DNA of 64,000 nucleotides, from positions 1,736,001-1,800,000 of the forward strand of contig NZ_OMOI01000001.1 in NCBI RefSeq assembly GCF_900302485.1, read 5' to 3'. The notes under the pieces were generated by a model that did no database searches, was not told the DNA's origin, and saw nothing but the letters and a program-made list of their open reading frames with translations. The first letter of the stretch is position 1. The number at the start of each line of letters is the position of its first letter. Source of the DNA: Aliiroseovarius pelagivivens (lineage in GTDB: Bacteria > Pseudomonadota > Alphaproteobacteria > Rhodobacterales > Rhodobacteraceae). A program made the translations under genes and the position numbers. Shown piece by piece: positions 56,253 to 63,403 of this stretch.

Positions 56253-56564
56253 TCAGACAGGAACAACCAGCCGGATGCCGTCCAGTTCATCCGAGGCTTC
56301 GATCTGGCAAGACAGGCGCGAGGCATCGGTGACTTCGCCATCCGCCATGTCCAGCATCGCCTCTTCAAAGTCGCCCTTTTCGCCGGTTTTGGACAGCCAA
56401 TCACCGTCCACATGCACATGGCACGTTGCACAAGACAAAGACCCGCCGCATTCACCCTGAATGCCCGCAATATTGTTGGCTTGGGCGGCTTCCATCAGGT
56501 TCACGCCCGTCTGGACATCTGCCATAACTTCCTCGCCCCCAGGCAAGACCCAGGTTACTTTCAT
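56253..56564 (-). CDS. Adrenodoxin-type [2Fe-2S] ferredoxin
   Basis: 103 residues. Cluster cysteines are Cys39, Cys45, Cys48 and Cys86 (GECGGSLSCATCHVHVDGDW, then RLSCQIEA), the CX5CX2C...C spacing of vertebrate-type electron carriers that serve P450s. It lies 25 bp beyond the glutamine-synthetase-like gene and in the same unit as a P450, so it is the likely electron donor. No ferredoxin reductase gene is in the window. Confidence 0.94.
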   Translation of the reverse strand: MKVTWVLPGGEEVMADVQTGVNLMEAAQANNIAGIQGECGGSLSCATCHVHVDGDWLSKTGEKGDFEEAMLDMADGEVTDASRLSCQIEASDELDGIRLVVPV

Positions 56565-56589
56565 CTTCTATCTCCTTGCTTTTCAGACC

Positions 56590-57879
56590 TTAAATGAAGT
56601 TCACATAGAAATCGCGCAGCCCGTCACCTTCCAGATCGCGGGTTTTGATGACCTCTTTGCGCTTCATGAATATGTGATTGTCGACCAGCAGACGGCCAAC
56701 GCGATCGCCAAGCACTGTGTCGGCTTCAAGATCCTTCATCGCGGCTTTCAGGTTCACTGCCGTGCCGTCTTTGGCCTCGGTGCGATCAAACCCATCCCCG
56801 CCTTCGATCGGACCAAGCGGATAGTTGTTTTCTAGCCCCAGCAATGACGCCTGCAACACCGCGGCGACCGCCGTATAGGGGTTGGCCGCAGCATCTGCCA
56901 TCCGGTGCTCCAGCCGCGATTTCGCGCCGCCTTCGCCCGAAATTCGCGTAGTGACATTGCGGTGATCCCCGCCCCAATTGCGCCAATAGCCCGACAGGGA
57001 TCCCGGCTGCAAACGCTGGTAGGAATTCGTCGTTGGCGCGACCAGCCCCGCCAGCCCCTTGTGGTGATGCATCAGGCCCGAGATACAGCCGCGTGCCAAA
57101 TCGTTCATATGCTCGGGTCCGCCCACGGGGCCGTTGTCCAACGCATTTCCGCCCGAGCGATCCCGGAAGCTATAGTTGATATGCATGCCCGATCCGCCAG
57201 CCTCGGCAATCGGTTTGGGCATGAACGTCAGGACAAGCCCGTGCTCCAGCGCCACTTCGCGTGCCATCTGGCGGAACAGGACAATGTCGTCCACATGCTT
57301 CAGCGCCTCGTCAAAGGTCAGGGTGAACTCGAACTGCGGGCTGTCATACTCGCCCGTCATCATTTCCAGATTGAAGCCCAGCTTCTCGGCGCGTTCCCAG
57401 ATGTCGTCGGTAAAGCGCAGCGGATCGGTGAACGGCCCGGTGCCATAGACCACACCACCCGGCGCGTCATAGGGGACAAGGCGCCCGACTTCGTTGGCCA
57501 TCAGGGCAAAGCATTCCAGTTCGATTCCCACCATCGGGGTCAAGCCACGCTCTTCCCACGCCGCAATTGCACGTTTCAGCGCCTGCCGCCCGCACAAGTC
57601 CAACGGCACGCCATCCTGATCGTACAGATCACCAATGACAATCTGCGTCGAGGACTCCCACCCTTCGCGGATGTCTTCGGCCCGCCAGCGCAGCTCCATA
57701 TCCGGCAAGCCTTCCTTCATCATCGCGCCGGGCGCGTCCAGAAGGTCCTTGTCGTAGTGCACGCCATAAGTGGACCGGCAAAACCGCGTCTCGTTGTTGC
57801 CGATTTTCGAGCCGGGCAGATATTTGCCACGCAGAATGCTTAGGTGATCAAGCCACAAGGCCCGCAAACGATCTTTCAT
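56590..57879 (-). CDS. Glutamine synthetase-like gamma-glutamyl-amine ligase
   Basis: 429 residues. The catalytic domain is intact: GIELECFALMANEVGRLVPY, MTGEYDSPQFEFTLTFDEAL, GSGMHINYSFRD (ammonia/amine-site His), and LEHRMADAAANPYTAVAAVL. The N-terminal domain is not that of a true GlnA; it is closer to PuuA/GlnA3-type ligases, which join glutamate to an amine using ATP. The acceptor amine is unknown. The gene is placed between a ferredoxin and a P450 on the same strand, 41 bp after the P450. Confidence 0.9.
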   Translation of the reverse strand: MKDRLRALWLDHLSILRGKYLPGSKIGNNETRFCRSTYGVHYDKDLLDAPGAMMKEGLPDMELRWRAEDIREGWESSTQIVIGDLYDQDGVPLDLCGRQALKRAIAAWEERGLTPMVGIELECFALMANEVGRLVPYDAPGGVVYGTGPFTDPLRFTDDIWERAEKLGFNLEMMTGEYDSPQFEFTLTFDEALKHVDDIVLFRQMAREVALEHGLVLTFMPKPIAEAGGSGMHINYSFRDRSGGNALDNGPVGGPEHMNDLARGCISGLMHHHKGLAGLVAPTTNSYQRLQPGSLSGYWRNWGGDHRNVTTRISGEGGAKSRLEHRMADAAANPYTAVAAVLQASLLGLENNYPLGPIEGGDGFDRTEAKDGTAVNLKAAMKDLEADTVLGDRVGRLLVDNHIFMKRKEVIKTRDLEGDGLRDFYVNFI

Positions 57880-57920
57880 GTTCTCTCCCTGCCCGGTGAT
57901 CCGGGTCGTCCCCTTCGGGG

Positions 57921-59180
57921 TTATTTGGCCTGCATTGTCACAGGCAGTTCCTTGATCCCGCCCACGAAATTCGAGCGCAGGAATTTGTGGTCCCCGGCAG
58001 GTTCCACCATTTTCACGCGTTTCGCCAGTTCTTCGAACAAGACACGCACCTCAAGCCGCGCCAGATGCATGCCCAGACAGACATGCGGGCCGCCCTGCCC
58101 GAAGGACATATGGCGGTTGGGGCTGCGGTGCAGGTCCACACGATTGGGGTCGTCAAACACCTCTTCATCGCGGTTGGCGGATGACCACCAGTACAGCACC
58201 TTGTCGCCTTCCTTGATAAGCTTCCCGTGCATTTCATGATCGCGCGTGGCGGTGCGGCGGAAGTAAAGCGCGGGCGTGGCCCAGCGGATAATCTCGTCCG
58301 GCGCGGTGGACCAGATATCCCCGCCCACTTGCATCTGACCGAGCAGTTCCTGCTGATGCGCCATCGCCTGAATGCCCGCAGCAATCGAGTAGCGTGTTGT
58401 GTCGTTGCCAGCGGCCACAAGCAGACAGAAGAAGTTGCGGAACTCTTGTTCCGGCATCACGTCTCCGTCGCGGTTCGGCTGCAAAATCATGTGCAGAACA
58501 CCATCGGTGTCGCCCTTGCGGTTCTTTTCCTCGATCAGACGCTTGGCATAGTCGAACAACTCGGCCCCGGCGGGCGAGTTGAACGGCATCATCCGGTATT
58601 CATCGGTCTGCATCTTGTCCAAGACGTGATCGGTGAAGTCCGGGTCGGTGTTGGCGATCAACGCATCGCCCTTTTCAACCAGCCACGGCAGGTCTTCATC
58701 GGGCGTGCCGATGATCCGACCCAGCATCATCATCGGCAGTTGGCGGGCGATTATCTTCGTGGCATCGAACGTGCCAGCCTCAAGAGCAGCGTCCAGAATG
58801 GGGTGGCACAGCTCGCGGATCTGATCTTCGAAGCCTGCAACGACAGGGCGCGAGAACGCCTTGCCCACCATCACACGGGTTTTCATATGCTCGGGTGGGT
58901 CGGTTTCCTGAAAGGTGCGGCGGGCCAGATATTCCTCGTAGGTCTGGTCCTCCATCCGGATCCCACGGGCCGAGGACATCAGTTCGTAATTCCGGTTCAG
59001 CTCGGTGATGTCCGCATGGCGCACCACGTTCCAGAAGCCTTCGCCCCCGTCCCAATCGGTCCAACTCAGCGGGTCTTCACGGCGTAGGCGCGCAAAGGTG
59101 TTATGCGGTGCGCCATTCACAAACGTGTCGTGGCTGGACAGATCCGCGAATCCATCATCCTGTGGGGTCCAAACGGTCAT
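57921..59180 (-). CDS. Cytochrome P450
   Basis: 419 residues, soluble. The haem loop is FGQGGPHVCLGMHLAR with the cysteine at about residue 368; the I-helix reads LLVAAGNDTTRYSIAAGIQA (A-G-N-D-T-T); the K-helix ExxR is in PDEIIRWATPALYFRRTA. This is a class I bacterial P450, needing a ferredoxin, which is encoded nearby. Two ATGs lie close together; the second, at 59180, leaves 6 bp to GGGAG. Divergent from the amidotransferase. Confidence 0.95.
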   Translation of the reverse strand: MTVWTPQDDGFADLSSHDTFVNGAPHNTFARLRREDPLSWTDWDGGEGFWNVVRHADITELNRNYELMSSARGIRMEDQTYEEYLARRTFQETDPPEHMKTRVMVGKAFSRPVVAGFEDQIRELCHPILDAALEAGTFDATKIIARQLPMMMLGRIIGTPDEDLPWLVEKGDALIANTDPDFTDHVLDKMQTDEYRMMPFNSPAGAELFDYAKRLIEEKNRKGDTDGVLHMILQPNRDGDVMPEQEFRNFFCLLVAAGNDTTRYSIAAGIQAMAHQQELLGQMQVGGDIWSTAPDEIIRWATPALYFRRTATRDHEMHGKLIKEGDKVLYWWSSANRDEEVFDDPNRVDLHRSPNRHMSFGQGGPHVCLGMHLARLEVRVLFEELAKRVKMVEPAGDHKFLRSNFVGGIKELPVTMQAK

Positions 59181-59266
59181 GCGCATCTCCCTGGCGTTTT
59201 TGCTGTTGTATATAGCGCGTCTATAAATATATTAGAGAACATGTTAAATATGTAAAGGCCGAAATC

Positions 59267-59980
59267 ATGCGCATCGCAATTCTGATGGCAAACACGGATG
59301 ACAGCAGCTTTGCCGACCAACACCCAAAGGACGGCGAGAAGTGGACCGCGCTGCTGTCTCATCAGCGCCCGGATTGGGACTATGTGGCCTTTTCCGTGAA
59401 AGACGGTGATTTCCCGCAAGACATTGAAGCCTTTGATGGGTTCGTGATCACGGGCAGCCCGGCTTCGGTCCATGATGTTGATGCGTGGGTAGAGCAGCTT
59501 TCAGACCTGATCCGCACCCTGCATGACCTGCGAAAACCGCTCTTCGGCGCTTGTTTCGGGCATCAAGCCATCGCGAAAGCCCTTGGCGGTAAAGTCGAGA
59601 CCAACCCGGGCGGCTGGGTTTTTGGATCAACTGAGATGGAGATCAGCACGCCTGCCCCGTGGGTCGATGCGCAGCAATTCCGGCTCTATGGCGCCCATAT
59701 CGAGCAGGTGACCCAGATGCCAGAGGGCGCCACAAACATTATGACGTCTGAAGGATGCCCGATTGGTGGGTTTCGCATGGAAGATCATGTCTTCACCACG
59801 CAGAACCATCCTGAAATGACACCAGACTTCATCGCGGCATTGATCGACGAACTGGAAGAAGAAAAGCCCGCCGAGGTGATCGCGTCCGCCCGTGACACGC
59901 TTTCAAAACCCGCCAACGGCCCGCAATTTGCCGATTGGATCGTCAGGTTCTTCGAACACGCAGCAACGGCCAAATCCTAA
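59267..59980 (+). CDS. Class I glutamine amidotransferase-like hydrolase
   Basis: 237 residues. The nucleophile elbow is FGACFGHQAIA with Cys96, and the partner residues His181 and Glu183 are in TQNHPEM. There is no synthase domain. Stand-alone members include PuuD-type gamma-glutamyl hydrolases and GMP-synthase-like proteins of unknown use. Sharing an 86-bp divergent promoter region with the P450-ligase-ferredoxin genes, it would suit removal of glutamate from a gamma-glutamylated product. It overlaps the convergent GntR gene by 4 bp. Confidence 0.88.
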   Translation: MRIAILMANTDDSSFADQHPKDGEKWTALLSHQRPDWDYVAFSVKDGDFPQDIEAFDGFVITGSPASVHDVDAWVEQLSDLIRTLHDLRKPLFGACFGHQAIAKALGGKVETNPGGWVFGSTEMEISTPAPWVDAQQFRLYGAHIEQVTQMPEGATNIMTSEGCPIGGFRMEDHVFTTQNHPEMTPDFIAALIDELEEEKPAEVIASARDTLSKPANGPQFADWIVRFFEHAATAKS

Positions 59981-60627
59981 CCAAGTGCCGCCAGCAGATC
60001 CGTCACGGTCACCCTGTCAAACAAGACGTGTTCAGTCATCAAGGCGCGAGCCTTTTCAGCGTCATGGGCAAGGATCAATTCGGCAATCTGGCGATGCTCG
60101 CGCGCGCTTTCTGCAATCGCACCCGGATTGCGATATCGCGCACGATAGTAGGCCAACAGCTTGCGCCCGTTCATCTTGATCATGTCCAAAAGGAACGGAT
60201 TGCCTGCCGCCTCGGCCACCGTTTTATGGAACGCGAGGTTTAGCGCATAGTACCCATTCGGGTCGCCATCCCCCTTGTCACGGGCATGGGCTTCGCAGGC
60301 TTCGACGATTCGCATCAATGACGCGCCATCCTCGGCCCCAATCCGACGCGCAGCCAAACCTGCCGCCTGCCCTTCCAGCTGAGCGTTCACTTCAAGAATG
60401 GCCAGAAACTCTTCAAAGCTAGGCTTGAACAGCACTGCGCCCTTGCGCGGCGGGCGCGCGACCAACCCCATCGCTTCAAGCCGCAACAACGCTTCGCGCA
60501 GAGGCGTGCGCGAAACCTCATACTGCGCGATCAGCGCATTCTCGTCGATCGTTTCTCCGGGCGATAATTCACCCCTGTCGATTGACGTCAGGATTGCATT
60601 CAGAACGATTTCAGTTTGACCAGCCAT
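59977..60627 (-). CDS. GntR-family regulator with FCD domain
   Basis: 216 residues. A winged helix is at 1-70 (VLNAILTSIDRGELSPGETI, ALIAQYEVSRTPLREALLRL, GLVARPPRKGAVLFKPS) and an all-helical FCD ligand domain follows (FLAILEVNAQLEGQAAGLAA, YYALNLAFHKTVAEAAGNPF, EHRQIAELILAHDAEKARAL) with metal/ligand histidines in HKT, EHRQI and TEHV. FadR-subfamily members sense organic acids. It may control the convergent amidotransferase/P450 unit or the divergent tpa. Confidence 0.88.
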   Translation of the reverse strand: MAGQTEIVLNAILTSIDRGELSPGETIDENALIAQYEVSRTPLREALLRLEAMGLVARPPRKGAVLFKPSFEEFLAILEVNAQLEGQAAGLAARRIGAEDGASLMRIVEACEAHARDKGDGDPNGYYALNLAFHKTVAEAAGNPFLLDMIKMNGRKLLAYYRARYRNPGAIAESAREHRQIAELILAHDAEKARALMTEHVLFDRVTVTDLLAALG

Positions 60628-60740
60628 GTGGGCAGTTAAGCAAATCCAGCGGCGATTTCCAGCTTTCGCTGAATTTCTGTGTTACATTTCAAGCACGGAC
60701 CACCTTAGAACCCCACCCAACCCGCGGTTGCTCGGGAATT

Positions 60741-60772
60741 CTGGACATATCCTAATAGCGGGCTGGCCCTAT
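60741..60772 (+). promoter_or_regulatory. Putative TauR-type direct repeats upstream of tpa
   Basis: CTGGACATAT at 60741-60750 and CTGGCCCTAT at 60763-60772 repeat in the same direction with a 22-bp period, two helical turns. TauR, a MocR-family activator in Rhodobacter capsulatus, binds direct repeats near CTGGAC-Y-TAA; the first copy fits well and the second less so. The pair ends 93 bp before the tpa start. Confidence 0.6.
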
Positions 60773-60865
60773 TTTCGTTTTCGAATTCCGAGAAGATATT
60801 TGATCAAAGAATCTCTGTTCCCACGGCCCGCTTCGCACGGGGAACCTTCAGCACCGGAGGACGTC

Positions 60866-62263
60866 ATGGACGGTCAAATCAAAGAAAACGATATCAGCCA
60901 CGTTGTCGAGGCCGATAAGGCCCACGTTTGGCACCACCTGACCCAACACAAGCCCTTTGAAACCGGTGATCCGCGCATCATCGTCGAAGGCAAAGGCATG
61001 AAGGTCTGGGACCAGAACGGGAAAGAATATCTCGACGCTGTGTCCGGTGGCGTGTGGACTGTCAACGTTGGCTATGGCCGCGAAACCATTGCAGACGCCG
61101 TACGTGATCAGCTGGTCAAGATGAACTACTTTGCTGCTTCGGCAGGGTCGATTCCCGGCGCGCTGTTCTCGGAAAAACTGATCGAGAAGATGCCGGGCAT
61201 GAGCCGCGTCTACATCACAAACTCGGGTTCGGAAGCCAACGAGAAGGCCTTCAAAATGATCCGCCAAATTGCGCATAAGCGCTATGGCGGCAAGAAGACC
61301 AAGATCCTGTATCGCGACCGCGACTATCACGGCTCGACCTTGGCAACCATGTCGGCCGGCGGTCAGGACGAGCGCAACGCGCAATACGGCCCCTTCGCGC
61401 CGGACTTCATCCGCGTGCCGCACTGCATGGAATACCGCAAGCACGAGCTGGGTCTGGAGCATCTGTCAGGCGCCGAGTTCGGTCGCGCCGCTGCTGACGC
61501 CATCGAAGACGTCATCCTGCGCGAAGGTCCCGAGACCGTTGGTGCCCTGTGCCTTGAGCCCATCACCGCCGGTGGCGGCGTGATCGAAGCGCCCGAAGGC
61601 TACTGGCCGCGCGTGCAAGAGATTTGCGAAAAGTACGACATCCTGCTGCACATCGACGAGGTTGTCTGCGGTCTGGGCCGCACCGGCACCTGGTTCGGCT
61701 ATCAGCACTATGGCATCAAGCCTGATTTTGTCACCATGGCGAAAGGCGTGGCCTCGGGCTATGCAGCGATTGCCTGCTGTGTGTCCAACGAGCGTGTATT
61801 TGACATGTTCAAAGAGGACGCTTCGGATCCGCTGGGCTATTTCCGCGACATCTCGACCTTTGGCGGCTGCACCGCCGGCCCTGTTGCGGCGCTGGAAAAC
61901 CTGCGCATCATCGAAGACGAAGGCCTTCTGGAAAACACCACCAAGATGGGCGAACGCATGTTGGCCAACCTGAACGCGCTGGCCGAAAAACACGCCGTCA
62001 TCGGCGACGTGCGCGGCAAGGGTCTGTTCCTTGGTGCCGAGCTGGTCAAAGACCGCGAGACCAAAGAACCGGTTACGGAAGCCGAAGTCGGCGCCGTAGT
62101 TGCTGATTGTGGCGCACAAGGCGTGATCATCGGCGCGACCAACCGCTCGCTGCCTGGGCGCAACAACACGCTGTGCTTTAGCCCGGCCCTGATCGCAACC
62201 GAGCAGGATATCGACCGGATCTGCGAAGCCGTCGACAACGCCCTGACCAAGGTGTTTGGCTAA
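60866..62263 (+). CDS. tpa: Taurine:pyruvate aminotransferase
   Basis: 465 residues. It converts taurine and pyruvate to sulfoacetaldehyde and alanine. The start MDGQIKENDISHVVEADKAH with VWHHLTQHKPFETGDP is closely similar to what I know of Rhodobacteraceae Tpa, and the class III core is intact (TNSGSEANEKAFKMIRQIAH, DYHGSTLATMSAGGQDERNA, HIDEVVCGLGRTGTWFGYQH, PLP lysine in FVTMAKGVASGYAAIACC). CGGAGG precedes the ATG. In R. capsulatus the order is tpa-tauR-xsc; here two genes separate tpa from a TauR-like gene. Confidence 0.92.
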   Translation: MDGQIKENDISHVVEADKAHVWHHLTQHKPFETGDPRIIVEGKGMKVWDQNGKEYLDAVSGGVWTVNVGYGRETIADAVRDQLVKMNYFAASAGSIPGALFSEKLIEKMPGMSRVYITNSGSEANEKAFKMIRQIAHKRYGGKKTKILYRDRDYHGSTLATMSAGGQDERNAQYGPFAPDFIRVPHCMEYRKHELGLEHLSGAEFGRAAADAIEDVILREGPETVGALCLEPITAGGGVIEAPEGYWPRVQEICEKYDILLHIDEVVCGLGRTGTWFGYQHYGIKPDFVTMAKGVASGYAAIACCVSNERVFDMFKEDASDPLGYFRDISTFGGCTAGPVAALENLRIIEDEGLLENTTKMGERMLANLNALAEKHAVIGDVRGKGLFLGAELVKDRETKEPVTEAEVGAVVADCGAQGVIIGATNRSLPGRNNTLCFSPALIATEQDIDRICEAVDNALTKVFG

Positions 62264-62293
62264 TCCCACAAAAATTGGACTGGTCAAAAAATC

Positions 62294-62327
62294 AAAAGGT
62301 GGCTCTGGAAACAGGGCCACCTTTTTT
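62294..62327 (+). terminator. Terminator of tpa
   Basis: AAAAGGTGGC/GCCACCTTTT outer stem with an inner CTG-GAAA-CAG tip, then TT, 30 bp after the tpa stop. Confidence 0.9.
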
Positions 62328-62362
62328 GCATGTCGATCAGGCACAATGAAAGGACCTGCATC

Positions 62363-62953
62363 ATGTGGCCAGCCCCCGTCACCCTTACTGGCGATCACGT
62401 TACACTCGCACCGCTCAGCTTGGACCACGCGCCCGCGTTGAAAAAGGCCAGCGCTGACGGAGAATTGCACCGTCTTTGGTACACGTGGATCCCCAAGCCT
62501 GCGGATATGGAGGACGAAATCAATCGCCGCCTGTCTCTGCAAAAGGCCGGTGCGATGCTGCCATTCTGCGTTATGACCCCGGACGGCACACCCGTTGGCA
62601 TGACGACCTACATGAACATCGACGCCGCCAACAAACGGGTCGAGATCGGATCGACTTGGTATCGCTCCTCTGTCCAGCGCGGCCCATTGAACACCGAAGC
62701 CAAGCGGCTTTTGCTATCCCATGCCTTTGACGATCTGGGCTGTATCGCGGTCGAGTTCCGCACCCATTTCATGAACCATCAAAGCCGGGCAGCTATTGAA
62801 CGCCTCGGGGCGAAACTGGACGGTGTTTTGCGCAGCCATATGGATCAGGGCAACGGTGTGCTGCGCGACACGGCGGTGTATTCGATCATCGCATCGGAAT
62901 GGCCTGCTGTCCGGGCAAACCTGACATGGCGGCTTGAGAAGCCCAGAAAATAA
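62363..62953 (+). CDS. GNAT-family N-acetyltransferase (RimJ-like)
   Basis: 196 residues. It has the RimJ/RimL-type layout: VTLTGDHVTLAPLSLDHAPA, PFCVMTPDGTPVGMTTYMNI, VEIGSTWYRSSVQRGPLNTE, VEFRTHFMNHQSRAAIERLG. This group acetylates protein N-termini or small amines. The ATG at 62363 has AAAGGA before it. It is cut off from tpa by a terminator, so its place in the taurine region may be accidental. Confidence 0.88.
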   Translation: MWPAPVTLTGDHVTLAPLSLDHAPALKKASADGELHRLWYTWIPKPADMEDEINRRLSLQKAGAMLPFCVMTPDGTPVGMTTYMNIDAANKRVEIGSTWYRSSVQRGPLNTEAKRLLLSHAFDDLGCIAVEFRTHFMNHQSRAAIERLGAKLDGVLRSHMDQGNGVLRDTAVYSIIASEWPAVRANLTWRLEKPRK

Positions 62954-63002
62954 GGGGTGTCACCAACACGTGACCCTCGGGGGCTGGACAATTAACCATT
63001 TT

Positions 63003-63017
63003 GTTCTATATTTGTTC
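63003..63017 (+). promoter_or_regulatory. SOS box upstream of a small two-module gene
   Basis: GTTC, seven bases (TATATTT), GTTC: the alphaproteobacterial LexA operator, on the opposite strand to the copy before lexA. It ends 28 bp before the ATG at 63046, in an AT-rich promoter-like stretch. Confidence 0.8.
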
Positions 63018-63045
63018 TCATGTGATTGGAACAAAGGAACGCGCC

Positions 63046-63348
63046 ATGGCCCAGCCCCTAAGCCTACCCCCGACGCCAAAACAAACGGACTATGCCCGCG
63101 CAATTGCGTCGAAACTGGGCGCGGCAATCCCTGCGGATGTGGCGCAAGACCGCGCCGCCCTGTCGGGCTGGATTGGAGAACACCAAGCCCGCCTTAAGGC
63201 CCGCACTGCACAACCGCGTGACACACGGGCGACCTCGAAACAGGTGGCCTTTGCCGAGCGTATCGCACGGGCAAAACGCCGCTCGGTCCCGGATGAGTGC
63301 TTTCGCGATGCGGGCCTGATGTCGGCCTGGATTTCGTCAAATCGCTAA
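63046..63348 (+). CDS. Small protein with two copies of one module, probably LexA-controlled
   Basis: 100 residues, no named family recognised. It contains two related modules of about 36 residues: one begins TPKQTDYARAIASKLGAAIP and ends DRAALSGWIGEH, the other begins TSKQVAFAERIARAKRRSVP and ends DAGLMSAWISSN. Both follow T-x-K-Q-x-x-[YF]-A-x-x-I-A ... P ... D-x-x-x-[LM]-S-x-W-I. A basic linker joins them. The second is rich in Arg/Lys, so nucleic-acid binding is conceivable. An SOS box stands immediately upstream; AAAGGAAC is the ribosome site. Role unknown. Confidence 0.78.
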   Translation: MAQPLSLPPTPKQTDYARAIASKLGAAIPADVAQDRAALSGWIGEHQARLKARTAQPRDTRATSKQVAFAERIARAKRRSVPDECFRDAGLMSAWISSNR

Positions 63349-63356
63349 GAAGTTGA

Positions 63357-63388
63357 ATATATCCAGATTGCACCCCAACTAAGTCCAA
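63357..63388 (-). promoter_or_regulatory. Putative TauR-type direct repeats upstream of the MocR gene
   Basis: On the minus strand TTGGACTTAG (63379-63388) and CTGGATATAT (63357-63366) repeat with the same 22-bp period as the pair before tpa. They lie 16-47 bp before the regulator start, so autoregulation is likely. Confidence 0.6.
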
Positions 63389-63403
63389 TATAAGGTGCTT
63401 CCT

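Noticed and set aside
61466..62542. 358-residue open frame antisense to tpa
   Set aside because: Covered by tpa, whose start, PLP lysine and end are all clear; it also crosses the tpa terminator.
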